A DNA stretch of 64,000 bases from Pseudopithomyces maydicus (GCA_026873275.1 JANTUC010000012.1:82001-146000), one strand, 5' to 3'; numbered from the stretch's first letter, positions 44,639 to 56,601 are shown. The notes: generated from the letters alone by a model not told the origin. Numbers and translations: made by a program.

Positions 44639-46728
44639 TTAGATCAACAAGAAATCCCAGCCCCTTTGGCGCATCGTGTCCCGCCAGTGGACACACTGCT
44701 TGTCACCGTTCGCAAGGGCGTTGTCGTTGACCTGCCATACTTCCTTGAGCAGCTGCTTCATCCTACCGAATGAACCAAAGTTGGAGGCCTCGCCTAGTCG
44801 GTTAGCTCGTTCCTTGAACATGGTCCGGAATGGCGAGTTGGGTAGTGACACAGACCCGGCAATCAGGAGTGGCCACACCAGAGAGTTGTCGAACCCATCA
44901 GGGCCCGCAGGGACGTACTCCATGGTATCGCTCAAAGCGTTTACCATGTTGGCAATGACGCTGCCCTGGGTGCGATCGAAGTTGGGGACCAGGCTGCATA
45001 GATAGATGCGGGCGGCCAAGCGGAACACAGCGGTCAGGTTCGTGCTGAGCTGCTTAGGTCGGATCGCGCCAGTCGAAGAGTACGGGTTTCTGACAGTGCC
45101 GGGTGGAGGCTCGGAGAGACTGATTTGGTCGCCGACATGCTTGATGTGCGCGCAAAGTTGCACCTCCTCCATGTTGTCCATTTTCAAGGCTTCGAGGCAT
45201 GCAATTTCAGAGATCAAGTACATGATCCTGTCTTCACAGCCCATGAGTTCCGCAAGCCCCGAAGGAGAATCAGCGATCAGCTTCTCCCGGTATGTGTCGG
45301 CAAATACGGGGGTTCTGCCGAGCATCGTTGCACCAAGGATGTCTATCCAGGCCGTAAGCGTCATGTTGAACGGTGGCTGTGCGTGAGGCTGGCCGTTCAA
45401 GGCGACGAGCTGTGCTGGCAGATCGAGCCTTTGGGCCAACTGGGTGGTAGCCAGAAAGTGTGCGTGCCACGCAACATCTGCGAGCCCATCGTGAGGCTCG
45501 CGCGAAACTGCATGTACGTCGTCACCGCGGCCAACGGAGCATTGGAAGAGAATCATGCCGAGTGTCGCCTCGAGGGTCTGCGCATGGTCGGTGTCGCGTT
45601 GGAAGGCCTCACAAAGCTCCTTAATGGCTTCGTAACGATGATTCATAATGTCTCGGTCAAGCTGCTCATCCTGAATTCGCTCTGTGGCTTTGAGATGCTC
45701 GGCAGCAACGCTCAAACAACTGTGGAGGTAAGTCTTGTTGGTCGCCAATGCAGGCAAAATGATGTCAGAACGCGCCGAACCATGTTGGTTCACCTCAAGA
45801 ATGGGGAAAACTAGTCGGACAACGTTCTCGATGAAGTGGTTGAGAAGGTACTGGTCGCATTCGTCGACCGGGATCATGGCTTGTGACGGGCTGAAGGAGG
45901 CATGGGGAAAATCAAAAACTTGGAAATCTAGGGGCTCCTCTGCAAACGATTCTCGTCGGCTTTCGAAATAGTCGTGCTGTATCCAATTTTCGGTGGGGAA
46001 TGGGTGACCGGTTACGGGGGGCGTTTGGTAGGTGCTAAAGGTCGATATAGTTGAATCTCTTCGGGTCGGGATGTCGTCAATGAACAGTTGGCTTTCGGTC
46101 TTGATATCTACTTCGTAAGGGGCGAACTGTCCTGCATGTTGGAATGAAGGTGCGAACATGGGTGGTGGCATGGAAAGAGAGTCATAGAGGCCAGGAGTGG
46201 TGACGGCGTTGAAGTTGTAATCCAAGGAGTTTTGAGAGTCGACCGACGGTGCGCGGGTGCATCCGATGCCGTCCGAGTAGGTATCGGAGGTCGGAAGTGA
46301 GTGGCAGAGCCCTGGAGGCGTCGTTGCGCTCATCTGGACGCCCTGCTGGCTCTTCTCTTGCAGCTTGGTGCGCTTGATGATGTTCTTGATGCGCTCCTTC
46401 TGACCTTTCCTTGTATCGTTGCTACTCCACCAGTGTGGTCTCTTGTATTCGCATTGTAGTCCGAGGTGCTTGCATGCGCGACAAGAGGGCTTTGCTTCGT
46501 CGCACTTCTTTCTCCGCAGGCGACACGTGAAGCATCCTACAAAGTCACGGTTAGTCCGAGGGCGGGGATCCCTGCAGGCAGGCAGGCGGAGAAGCAAAAC
46601 GTACCTGTCCGTGAGCGACGGTGCATCTTTGCAGCGGCCTGCTTGGCCGCATTGGCAGCGTTTGTCGTTGTTCCGACCATGGTTGCGGTCTGTTTACCAG
46701 CGGATGATGGCGCTGAAGAGGAGGACAT
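44639..46728 (-). CDS. Zn2Cys6 transcription factor
   Basis: This is a fungal-specific regulator. Exons are 46728-46605 and 46536-44639; the product is 673 aa. The binuclear zinc cluster, spliced across the junction, has C43, C46, C53, C60, C63 and C70 (CX2CX6CX6CX2CX6C, GCFTCRLRRKKCDEAKPSC onward). A basic linker with KERIKNIIKRTKLQEK follows. The middle is Ser/Thr/Pro-rich. The C-terminal half (from about YLLNHFIENVVRLVFPILEVNQHG) is the helical fungal transcription-factor domain that usually binds effectors. The target pathway cannot be told: no biosynthetic cluster or obvious partner lies beside it. The divergent neighbour is the SAM/PH gene, 3.4 kb away. Confidence 0.92.
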
Positions 46729-49327
46729 GGGCAGCTCATGTACTTCGGGTCCAGTGAAGTGGTTTATGAAAGGCTAGTAAACAATGCGGCAATAAGGACT
46801 AACGCGGCGTGCAGCGGGAGGGATCGTAAGGGACAGGCTACCAAAGCTCGACCAGGATTGCTCTTAATTAAAGATTGATATTTCGAAGCCAGCTTCGAAG
46901 TGAGTAGAGCGGGAGCAAATTATGGACTTCTACCTGTTCAGGCGAAGGACGGTGAAGGTTATGTACCATAAGAGTGCCACATGCGGTACAATGATAGCAA
47001 AATGCACCGAATCTATTCTTGGAGCTTGCCAGGCGGTCAAATGAGATCCTCCAACGGGACGAGAGGTTGGACGACGTGTTGTGTGCAGACATGACGAGAT
47101 GATTGGCCAGGTGGAGGGTAGGCTGCAGATTGGGACGATGATTCGGGGCATCTACTGGTGGGTACAGCTATTTTTGCCTCCATTTTACCCGCCAGCTCAG
47201 ACCTCGACGTACACTGTGCGCAGCTGCAGGGAGCCGTATCGAGGATAGCAGCCCCCGCATGGCTTTTTTAGCACTAAATGACCCATTTCGGGCATATTGA
47301 GCGCAAGGCTGCTTACCGGGACTTTCACGCTTGGCCCCTTATTGACCCCTAGCACAAGTGAACAGTGCATCCGAAAGCAGATCGAACACTTGCAGCGGAT
47401 GCGATAACTGGCCGGCCCGAAGACGTTGCTGCTCGCTCTGACCACTGTCGATCCGCGAAGGTGCAATATTGCCAAGCTGACGTGTAGAGAGTGCATTTGT
47501 GAGCAATTGGCACCCGAGGGGGTGGGATTGAGGCATCAAGTCCGCGTCGGCCAAAGACACGGGCGGGCGAAGGTGAATGGAGGGCGGACGGGCGGACAGA
47601 CAGACAGATGGACAGGCCAGAGGTGCTACGCAGGGGCAACGTGCTGGTGTGTCGTGGGCTCCAGCAGCTCATCGGTATGGCTGGCGTGGGTTCTGCTGGT
47701 TCCCGCGAGCTGATGGGATGGGAGGCCAAAAGGGGAGGTCGGTTGAGGGCTCTCGCTCTTCCGAGTGGCAGGCCGTGCGAGGTAGTTTAGCCAGGGTGCG
47801 ACATGCAGAAGCGACGGAAGCAGAGGCGAGTGGTGCGAGACTTGACGATGGGGTCGGATTCTGCATGACAAGCTTTAGATTAACCCCACACGCCGTCCAA
47901 TGGCCGTGCGTATCGGAGGGGGACAGGGTTGCAGACGGCAGGGGCCACGTCGGTTGGATTTCGTGCGTCCGTCCTCCACCTCGCCCAGGTTAATTAGCTG
48001 GCGAGGAAGAGGAAAAAAAAATCATCATACGGATAAGTCCCATAATTAGCCCTTCTGGGTCCCTGGCTCGAACGGCTGGACTGTTTTCCCGTTCCAACGA
48101 TGAGGCGTGTCTGGGGCGTGCGATTGGTTACCGAGCGGGACAGTCAATACTTGACCGCTCCGCGCATAGGCCTCAAGCAGCAGGTACTCTGCGTGCGGTG
48201 GCTGCACGTGAACAGAGGTACCTGCTCGAGGGCTCCAGTGCCCCAGCGACCCAGTGACCCATTGCCCCAGTGCCCCGTTGCGTTGCTCCAGCGGTGCCTC
48301 AGCACTCCAAGGCCGTACGTGCTGTAGGAAGCTCACCTGACACGGCCCATGCCTAGGTGCCCAGGTGCTGCCCTCGCACCTTGCAGCGTGCCTGGCTGCA
48401 CTTGCAGACGAACCTGGTTTCTGGAGTCTGATTGCCCCGGACTGGACGAGAGGCGGGCACGCAGGATGGCCCTGATTCAGAAGGGCCGAGTGACATGCAG
48501 ACAGGCGTGCAACTTTTGCGATTCGTCCACCAGTATACGACCTTGTGAGCTTCACCCAGGGCGACCTTGGCACGACGGCCGACTAGATGCTGGCGTGCTC
48601 GGGTTCGAGGCCATGTACGCGGCCTGATTCGCCTCTCGTGCCCTCTTCTCGACGGGTCGACGGTGGAGCAGAGCAGCACGAGGGACGAAAGAGCTCGAGC
48701 CCGCATAAAGCAGCAGTCATGTGAGCAGAGGGTTGGCGCTGTTCTGCACTGCGGTTGGCTGGCCGGGGGGAATGGTCCTACGACGGGCTCGCACCACTCG
48801 CACCAGTCTCGCACCAGTCGGGCTGGACTGGTAGCGGGAAGAGCGGTCTGATGGGAGACGAGTCAAGCGAGGGGAGGTTGGGAAGTAGTACGGCGGAGGG
48901 GGAGGTGTTTTATGTGGGTGCTACTACACACGGGCGCCTAGTACGACGAGCTGCCACGAGAGTCCATGTAGGCACGGTACGGAGCGGTAGTGCGCTGTAG
49001 GTACGGTAGATAGGGTAGGGTAGGGTACTCGATGACGGAATGCGTAGCGGTGGCCCGCGTGGCACGTCTGCACGCAGCCGTGCGCGCATCCTTGCGGTAT
49101 ACAACATGTTCCAATATTTGATCGGTGCAGGGTGGCTGGCCGTCACCCTCGAGCGGGCGAGCCAGCAGCGTCCGTCGTCCAGCGCCCAACTGCCGCGGCG
49201 GCACCCCAGGTCAAGTGACGGGCGGGCGGTGGCGCCCAACCGCCCGAGAGACGGTGAGGACGTTTGTCTGCCGTGTCGCGTCGCCACGGATCTAGGAGGC
49301 AGAGGGGTGGGCAGTAGATGGTAAGAG

Positions 49328-49380
49328 GTGGTGGGTGGTGGTGGGTGGTGGGTGGTTGGCGGTGGTGGTTGACGGTGGTG
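49328..49380 (+). repeat. G-rich GGTGGTGGGT repeat
   Basis: About 53 nt of GGTGG/GGGTGG units form a purine-skewed strand with more than four GG or GGG runs, so the plus strand could form a G-quadruplex. It lies about 780 nt before the SAM/PH start. Confidence 0.75.
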
Positions 49381-49633
49381 CCGTCTGGGATGCTAGCAAT
49401 GGTCGCTGCGCCGGCGCTCTGTAGAGCCTCCGTAGAGCCTCTGTAGCCTCTCTGTAGCCTCCGTAAGTACTTGCGCTCTGCGGCCGAGCCCAAGCAGCAG
49501 CAGCAGCAGCGCAGCACCACCACTGGCCCACCAGCAGCAGCGTTCGGTAGCGGCCGAGCCAGCCCAGCCCAGCCCGGCGCGGCCAGGGTCCAGCTCCTCC
49601 CAGCGCCCGGCGCCCAGCGCCTACCCGCTCGAG

Positions 49634-49672
49634 CCTCCCTCGCTCCCTCGCTCCCTCGCTCCCTTGCTCCCT
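49634..49672. repeat. tandem CTCCCTCG repeat
   Basis: Four to five 8-nt units (CTCCCTCG, the last CTCCCTTG) in an otherwise CT-rich stretch, about 500 nt before the SAM/PH start. Confidence 0.8.
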
Positions 49673-50155
49673 AGCCCGTGGGGCCTCGATACCGTCTCCA
49701 CCCGTCCGCCCATCACCCCCAACACGGCTCTTTTAGCAGCCCTGTCCCCAGCGAATCGCCAACGCCAGCCCTCTCAACGTCCCTGGCTAAGCGCCCATTC
49801 CACCGCGCTGCATGCGCCCGGCACGCCAGAGCACGCGGATTGGCGGCCGCCCCACGCCCCGTCTGCTCACCTCTGCTCACTGGTCGGGAGAAGACCGCAC
49901 TGTGCTGTCGCTGCAGAGACCCTGTCCACCACGTCGAGCCATCCCGTTCCCCCTCCAAACACCACCTCAGCGAGCTGCTACATTAAGTCTAACCACCGCC
50001 CTCCACCCGAAGGGCCCTTCCAAGGTTTTTCTCCGATCCTCCCAACCTGTGCCCCATCGTGGCCCATACCATGTTGCCCATACCCGCTCCCGCCCCCCGA
50101 TAGAGCTCCATAGTACATACAGCCCACCATCGCCGTCCTCGTGCATGCCGTGATC

Positions 50156-52730
50156 ATGGTGAGCACACCACCCTTTCCGCCCACAGCCCCCTGTCTGAAC
50201 CGCCAGGCCATGACCCCCATGACTCCGTTGGAGCCCAGTGAGATGTTCGAACGAGCAAAGTCACCGTCTCTGTTCGTCCCCACCCTCTCTGCCAGAACCT
50301 CGCTCGAGCGGCCCATCTCCCACATCAGTGACGCCTACACCGACATCGAGGACGATTCCAGTGATTTTGAGGAGTACAGCCTCCGCTCTTCGGTAAGTCG
50401 TCTGCACCTTTCCCCCAGACCATTTTGTGACCCCCATCAGAACGACAACCGTAGAAGCCAGACCACAATCTCCACATTCGAAGAGGTCCAGACCCCAAGA
50501 GACGAGATCCGACCTCAATTCGCCGAATGGTACCTTCCCAAGCCCGTCGAGGGGCCAAAAGGCCCGCACCTGTTCCGCACATCTCAGTCTTCCAATGATT
50601 TTGATTTTGCTTTGCAATTGTCCCCGCTGTTCCCCAAGGAGCCCCCATCCCGTCTGCAGACCTCGTTCCGTGAAGCCACCCCAGAGACCGTTGTACCCAG
50701 GCGGGAGTACAACAACATCGCATCCGCCGTCGCCCACCTGGACAGCGCTGAAGTACGAGCATGGACCTCGCAACAAGTCGCCACTTGGATGTACCAAAAC
50801 GGCTTCGAGGACGACATCATCGACCGGTTCGAAGCTCACGACATCACTGGGGCAATTCTGCTTGATCTGCAATTCGATGACCTGAAAGAGCTCGAGATCC
50901 AATCTTTCGGTAAACGCCACGAACTATGGAATCAGATTGATTCGCTACGAACGTCCGACGGTCTCATTTCACCTGTAGCTGCCGTCCCAACCCCTTTCGA
51001 GGACACCGAGCGACCTTGCACAGGAGCTAGGCAGAGATCAAAGAGCAAGAACAGAGAACGACGCCACCGAGACAAATCCAGGGGTGTCGAATGTGAGGGT
51101 GAAGATGCAAAGACACCCATCACGCCAGGAGGCGGCCGACGACGAAGGGGTCGGCGACACCGAAACGTAGGCGACGATATCATCACACCGGCTGAGTCGG
51201 TCTCCATTGTCGCTATTGAGCAGCTGCTCCCGAAACCCCACAAATGCGCCAAGGGCGAGCGGTGTGCCAAATGGAGGAAACAGCAGAGACAGCTCGCAAG
51301 ACTTCAGGAAGAGCATGGTTTTCCCATATCGCCTGAAAATGGCGGTCACATTTTCATTGCGGGAGATCCAGGCAATGCTGACACTGCGGCTCGCGCTGTA
51401 GATGCCGTCTACCGCCCGACCTCGGATGCAATTCCATCCGTGGTGGCATCTTCTGATCTACTAGGGCCCGGTCAACTACCCGAGTTTGACTTGAAGGAAG
51501 ATGCACTGCAGGCGCTACAGTTGCGCGACCCGCAGGACAATGTGCGACAATTCCTTACACTGCAAGGTGTTCAGCAACCATACACTACAGCAACACCTAT
51601 CGAAGCCCCCCGACGCCTCCAGTGGACATGTTCCCCTCCCATCCCTCTGTTGTACAACCCTACCATTATTACCAGCAGCGCTCGGCCTTTTCAGCATCCA
51701 CTTCCGCACACACATCCACTTCTTTCGACCATACAACGCTCCCGACTCCCTCTTTGCATCCTCCTGAATTCGTCGCTGCCCCTCACTACAACCTGAAGTC
51801 CCTTCCCAAGCTCAGTATTCCGCCGCCACGCTCCATGTCAGCTGGTCCTCAATACAGCGGCCCGCATAGCGCTTCTCACACTAGCCCGTATGGAGTTCCA
51901 GACACCGCATTCTCGCCTTGTCGGACAGCATCCCCAGGTGGCGTTTACCGATTCGGCACGCCATTTTCCGAAATGGACGCTCCAGTCACAGCCATTCCAG
52001 CGGGGCCTGTTTCACGCGACACAAGCCAGTCGGTGCCACCAAACATGCAGTATAGGGATCCGGTGCAGCGAGTCGGGTCACGAGTCGACTGGCGCCGACC
52101 TTCGCTACCTCTTCCGGCGCTTAACGAGGACCAGGTGTTCAGCCCGACGGGTCCATTCGATGGCGATACTGACACCTTAAACGAGACGCAGTTCTCTGGC
52201 GATAGCCCTGTGTCTGACCCCAGTCTGACCGCTAAACCTGAGCATGCACCCATCAAGGGTGGGTTCGCCTATAATGGCGTGAACCATCATGGTTGGATGA
52301 AGAAGCGTCGCACCAAATTGCTCCGTCATGAGTGGCAGGACCACCATTTTCGCTTGCAGGGCACAACATTAGCGATGCACCCGAACGAGCTTCCATCCTC
52401 TTCGGCGTTGCAGACGATTGACGTTGACGACTACGCCGTCGCTTGTTCGTCACTCGCTTCCAACAAACTCTCCGCAAAACTGCGTGCATTAAAACTCACT
52501 TCTGGTCACAAAGACAAGCACGGCGTCCCTGCTGCGTTCGAATTCCAGCTTGTACCCACGGCGCCCGGGAAGAGCGAAATCAAAAGGTTCTTCCCAATGG
52601 GAAGGCGCACCACTTTGCTGTCAAGTCTCGTGATGAACGCATCGATTGGATGCGCGAACTCATGCTCGCGAAAGCACTCAAAGCCAAGAACGATGGCTAT
52701 GCAGTGGTCGTGAACGGCGCGGCCGTCTAG
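50156..52730 (+). CDS. SAM and PH domain protein (Boi-like), with apparent frameshifts
   Basis: A probable polarity or signalling adaptor. It starts at the ATG at 50156 (MVSTPPFPPTAPC). A 48-nt GT-AG intron is proposed at 50393-50440. A SAM domain lies at about residues 184-248 (VRAWTSQQVATWMYQNGFED to HELWNQIDSLR), then a basic stretch, a Pro-rich region and a C-terminal PH domain starting HHGWMKKRRTKLLRHEWQDHHFRLQGTTL. The frame breaks twice: in the C6 run at about 51606-51611 (then PPTPPVDMFPSHPSVVQPYH) and in the A4 run at 52583-52586 (then KVLPNGKAHHFAVKSRDERIDWMREL). One added base in each run gives about 842 aa. A weak intron (GTGTTC donor, 56 nt) could also bridge the first break. SAM plus PH resembles Boi1/2, but I see no SH3 domain. 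Confidence 0.82.
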
Positions 52731-55130
52731 AGATCTACCATGGTCTTTCGCACGCCAAAATGCATCCTGACGACGCCGAACTTGTTTCTTTCCATGTTTC
52801 TTTTGTTAGGTTCTATATCCGCAAGCGTGCGAGCGATTGTATCTTCTGACGATCTTATCAATACCCCAATTTCCCTTTCTATAACATTGATGACGACTTG
52901 TTTATACCCTTCATGACCCATTTCCTTTGCACGACTCTCTTCGCATTCTCCTCTCTTGCAGTAGCATCATACATTATATACGTTAAAGATTTGGGGAAGC
53001 AAAACCGCAAGGTCGGAACAAGGAATGTTCGTACGTTGGATGGTTTGATGGTTGACTCGGGAAGCTGGCAACATGGGCTTTGCAGAAAATGTTGGAGGAT
53101 GCTGTGCTCGCGACGATAGGTGCTTTGGCACGTTTGGGTAGAGAAAAAGCAAGGGTGCGAAAGCGATTCAAACAGTACATATCAGGTAGCCATATGAATG
53201 CGATACGAAACGAATTAGCCAAAACAGCGTGCAAACAAGTACCTTGTGATGGATAACAGTCTTGCTAATTTGCTCGCTTTTTTCTTCTTTGGCTCGTATA
53301 TGCGTGGGAACAACGTTGCGGAAAGGTCTATGTACATAAGAGCATAGCATTGTGGAGCATGGTTTCGCGTGATTTGGGATGGATACCCAAGCGATATGCG
53401 CATAGCGTCACAGATGTGACTTCATTTGTCCATTGCCTTGGAACGGGGTTTTTTGCCTGAACGTTCGTTTCACACATGCGAGGGACAAGCTCCGATATGC
53501 TATCGTGGTATTCAAGGTACGGGTGAGGCTTGTGGCGCTGATTACTATGCCGGTGGGTACATGCATGCATGTGGGCATGAATGGTGCTGTTTGGAACGCC
53601 TCGAGATGAATTGTCACGCGCTCTTGGCAATCGTGCACACCGCTCGTGTTCCCGCACAGCCAAATGCAGATTGTCTAATTTCTCGGTTGGATCGAGCGAT
53701 GGGTTCCATTAAACCACGTTTGGCTGTGGTAAAGCTTATCGGTTCATGTGACGTCTACATATGTACACAACCAGAGGATCAAATTTCATGCACGATATTC
53801 GTGACAAAGTGGCACTCATGCTAATTGAAGTCACAATTGGAGTACGAAAAATTAATCTCTTCGAAACAACATTATTTTGACAGGAACACAATAGTACCTG
53901 ACTATGAATAAATGTGAATTTATAAAAGAGGATTGAATTAAACTAGATAAACGTGGGTGTGCAAGTTTGAACATTAAGTGAGGTGGTGTAACCGCTTGAG
54001 ACTTGATTTTACTGAATTGATAGCAAGGGGCTTTTGACTCTAAAAAACCACATAAAGATCCACGGCAGCTACTTTCCACCCAGTATTCAAGGTTTTCTTT
54101 TGACCATGTCGCCTGGATATTGTTTTGTGATACTTTGCAACAAGGACGCTACAGAACACGAGGGCCAATTCCGCAAAAGTGCTCTTGAGAGATACAAAAC
54201 TAGCTCAGAACTCGTAGTGTCTAGAGTACTGAGTTGCCATCACCTGAATATTCATGGTAACGTAGCTCAAAATCTCACCACCAATATGCACTCTAGTGCA
54301 ACTTCGAGTCGTGCCCACCCACCTCTTAAATCCACTCTCCGAGATGACAGCGGGTGATTGCATTTATTTGTATGCTCTATCACCGCGTACCACGTTCTAG
54401 AAGGATAGTATTATGTGACGGCTTTCTAGCTTGTGAGGGTGTGGCAGTGATGTTATGTACGATTTGTAGGACAATTGAACGTGCGATAGTATGATAATTG
54501 GATTTATGTGACGTGGTTTGAACAGCAGAGGTGGGGAGCCATGATCTAGATGGGAAAACCGCAGGGGGACCTTACAACGAGGGGTGTGCAACGTAGACTG
54601 TGACGTGGGACAAAAATGGTATGTCTGGCATCACAGCTGCAGCAACTACTCCCGAGACCACAAATACCAGAAAAGATTTTACGTACAATTCCAAAATCTT
54701 GGTCGTAAAAATTTCGCGCTATTCCTTAGTTTAACCTACAGGAGTTGAAACAACACCATGCCATCACTGAGAATCAGACTTCTTTGATAGATACATTGAT
54801 TTTGTTGAGAACTTTAAATAGACCCGCTCAGTTCCTCTTCATATCCAGGAGTCGATAGGCGCTCCTGTGACAGCATACGAGGGCCGGCCTGCTCATACAC
54901 CCTTTATAGGGTAGCAGTATATACAATGAGCCAATATCATTAAGAGCTCCACAAAGTAAATATTTTAAAACAGATATAGATAAAATTGTCCGGAATCGAA
55001 AGCCGTTGGAAACTGAAGATGATGTTTCGGATCGAGCGAGCGTTGATGAGGGCAAAGTAAAAAGTCAACGTCATCGAAGATATAGATCCATCTCGTGTTT
55101 ACCACGGACCAAAGGCTCAGGATGAGATAT
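52731..55130. other. convergent gene-poor region
   Basis: This is the 3' region between the SAM/PH gene (+) and the pheromone gene (-). The part from about 53830 to 55100 is clearly AT-richer than the flanks and contains only short frames. No transposon ORF, long terminal repeat or RNA gene is recognised; a decayed element cannot be excluded. Confidence 0.4.
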
Positions 55131-55670
55131 CTAGCAAGGCTGGCCGGGGAAGCGGCAGTTGGGGTTGGCCTCGGCCTCCCGCTTACCGATGGGCTGCCCA
55201 GGGAAATATCGGAACTTTGAGCCCCAAGCAGGCTCAGCTTCGGCCTCAGGCTCGGCCTCGCGCCTCCCAATGGGCTGACCGGGGAAGTATCGGAACTTGG
55301 AGCCCCAGGCGGGCTCAGCATTGCGTTTACATGGTTGACCAGGGAAGCGACAGTTGGGATCAGCTTCAGCCTCAGGCTCTGGCTCTGGAACTGGCTCCGG
55401 AAGAGCTTCGCGCTTGCATGGCTGACCAGGGAAGCGACAATTAGGGTCGGCTTCAGGCTCAGGCTCAGGGACTGGCTCAGGAAGAGCTTCGCGCTTGCAC
55501 GGTTGGCCGGGGAAGCGGCAGTTTGGATCGGCCACGGGCTCTGGTACGGGCTCTGGGAGGGCTTCTCGCTTGCATGGCTGACCTGGGAAACGGCAGTTGG
55601 GGTCCGGGATGGCAGCACCGTAGACAGCAGCGCCAAGGATGGCGGCCGTGATGGCGGTGGTGAACTTCAT
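55131..55670 (-). CDS. alpha-type mating pheromone precursor with two peptide classes
   Basis: Intronless, 179 aa. A signal peptide (MKFTTAITAAILGAAVYGAA) is followed by seven peptide units separated by Kex2 sites (KR or RR) and spacers of X-Ala/X-Pro dipeptides (for example EALPEPVPEPEPEAEADP), which a Ste13-type dipeptidyl aminopeptidase would trim. The dipeptide register is exact in all cysteine units and predicts NCRFPGQPC. Order: four NCRFPGQPC units, two AWGSKFRYFPGQPIG units, and a final NCRFPGQPC ending at the stop. The two-cysteine PGQPC form is the usual Pezizomycotina alpha pheromone; the cysteine-free form ends PGQPIG, like Saccharomycotina alpha-factors (PGQPMY, PGQPIF). Its receptor would be the Ste2-type GPCR. 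A TATA-like element lies about 90 nt upstream on the minus strand. Confidence 0.95.
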   Translation of the reverse strand: MKFTTAITAAILGAAVYGAAIPDPNCRFPGQPCKREALPEPVPEPVADPNCRFPGQPCKREALPEPVPEPEPEADPNCRFPGQPCKREALPEPVPEPEPEAEADPNCRFPGQPCKRNAEPAWGSKFRYFPGQPIGRREAEPEAEAEPAWGSKFRYFPGQPIGKREAEANPNCRFPGQPC

Positions 55671-56601
55671 ATTGATCTCAGGTAGACAGAACGAGAGGCG
55701 AATGTATAGTTGTGTCAGGTCGCAAAGGGATGCAGAAAGTATGGAGTCGACAAGATATTTATGGTTTGCAACGAACTACCATTGGGAGGCAGCCTTTGTC
55801 GGGCCACTGCAAGTTCAATAGAGATCAATAAAGGAAATATGAAGATGCGGGGTGAACTACGGCGTCCAGTGGTTGGAGGTGGCTTACTCGGATAGCCTGC
55901 TTGTTGGGGTGTTTTTGAGGATCCTGATTTACTCCTAGTCGACAAGAGACCTTGAAAGCATGACTATTGACCACCTCAATCGGATATTGAGACGCCGAGT
56001 GGGCGTTCGGCGTCCAATTGACACGGCTGGCCATCAACGGCGAGACCATGGAGCGATTGCAAGATTCATTGGTCGGAGGAGTTTGGGGTTGTGTATTAAT
56101 AGCAGTACATGACCGTTTTGAGGGTTGAATAGACTGAATCTACCCCAGATCTTGGCAGCAACAAAACAAGACACCATCCCCGGCGACGGCGCCGGCATGC
56201 TGGATGAATGAACGGTGCAGGACATTGTGGCGTAACGGTTTAGAAGAACATGAGCTCGAGCACTGGGGACGGAAGGTCACGCAGACTGTGGGGGCATGTG
56301 AGGGCAGGTGGTGAATTGTGGATCAAAGCTAGTGGCCATCCATAGACATGACACGAATCAGTGATGAAGCAGTGGAGAAACGCGGAGAGTAGGCCCTGCA
56401 GGATGGTGCGTACTGCTCGGGGATGCTGTGGGACCCATGTGGTGTCGTTGTCGGGCGGTGGGTGGTCGGCGATCGGTGCAGGTCGGAGGCCCGGTGACTT
56501 GGAGGTTCAGAAGATGAGTCAGCAAAATGCACGGACGCCGGTGCTGCGGAGAAGGCACGGAGGAGAGCAGAGCTCGCGGTTGCAGATGCTGTGGCAGGAG
56601 G
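55671..56601. promoter_or_regulatory. divergent promoter region pheromone / mitochondrial MetRS
   Basis: This 930-nt region separates two divergent start codons. A TATA-like ATAAATATC (minus strand, 55755-55763) precedes the pheromone gene. No independent gene is recognised. Confidence 0.45.

Larger units (their letters stand above)
46729..50155. promoter_or_regulatory. 3.4 kb divergent intergenic region with simple repeats
   Basis: This separates the starts of the Zn2Cys6 gene (-) and the SAM/PH gene (+). I see no convincing gene, although frames of up to about 150 codons occur on both strands. Notable blocks: a (GGACAGAC)-like run at 47585-47615; degenerate GCCCCAGTG units at 48236-48290; TAGGG units at 49012-49026; GGTGGTGGGT repeats at 49328-49380; CAG triplets at 49494-49511; and CTCCCTCG units at 49634-49672. 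Such long upstream regions often belong to highly regulated fungal genes, or may hold a non-coding RNA. Confidence 0.5.

Noticed and set aside
46868..47092. 74-codon minus-strand frame containing CYHCTACG
   Set aside because: The Cys/His cluster suggested a small zinc-binding domain, but the rest of any such family pattern is missing.
49012..49026. TAGGG units as telomere-like repeat
   Set aside because: Only three units, not TTAGGG, and internal to a gene-bearing region.
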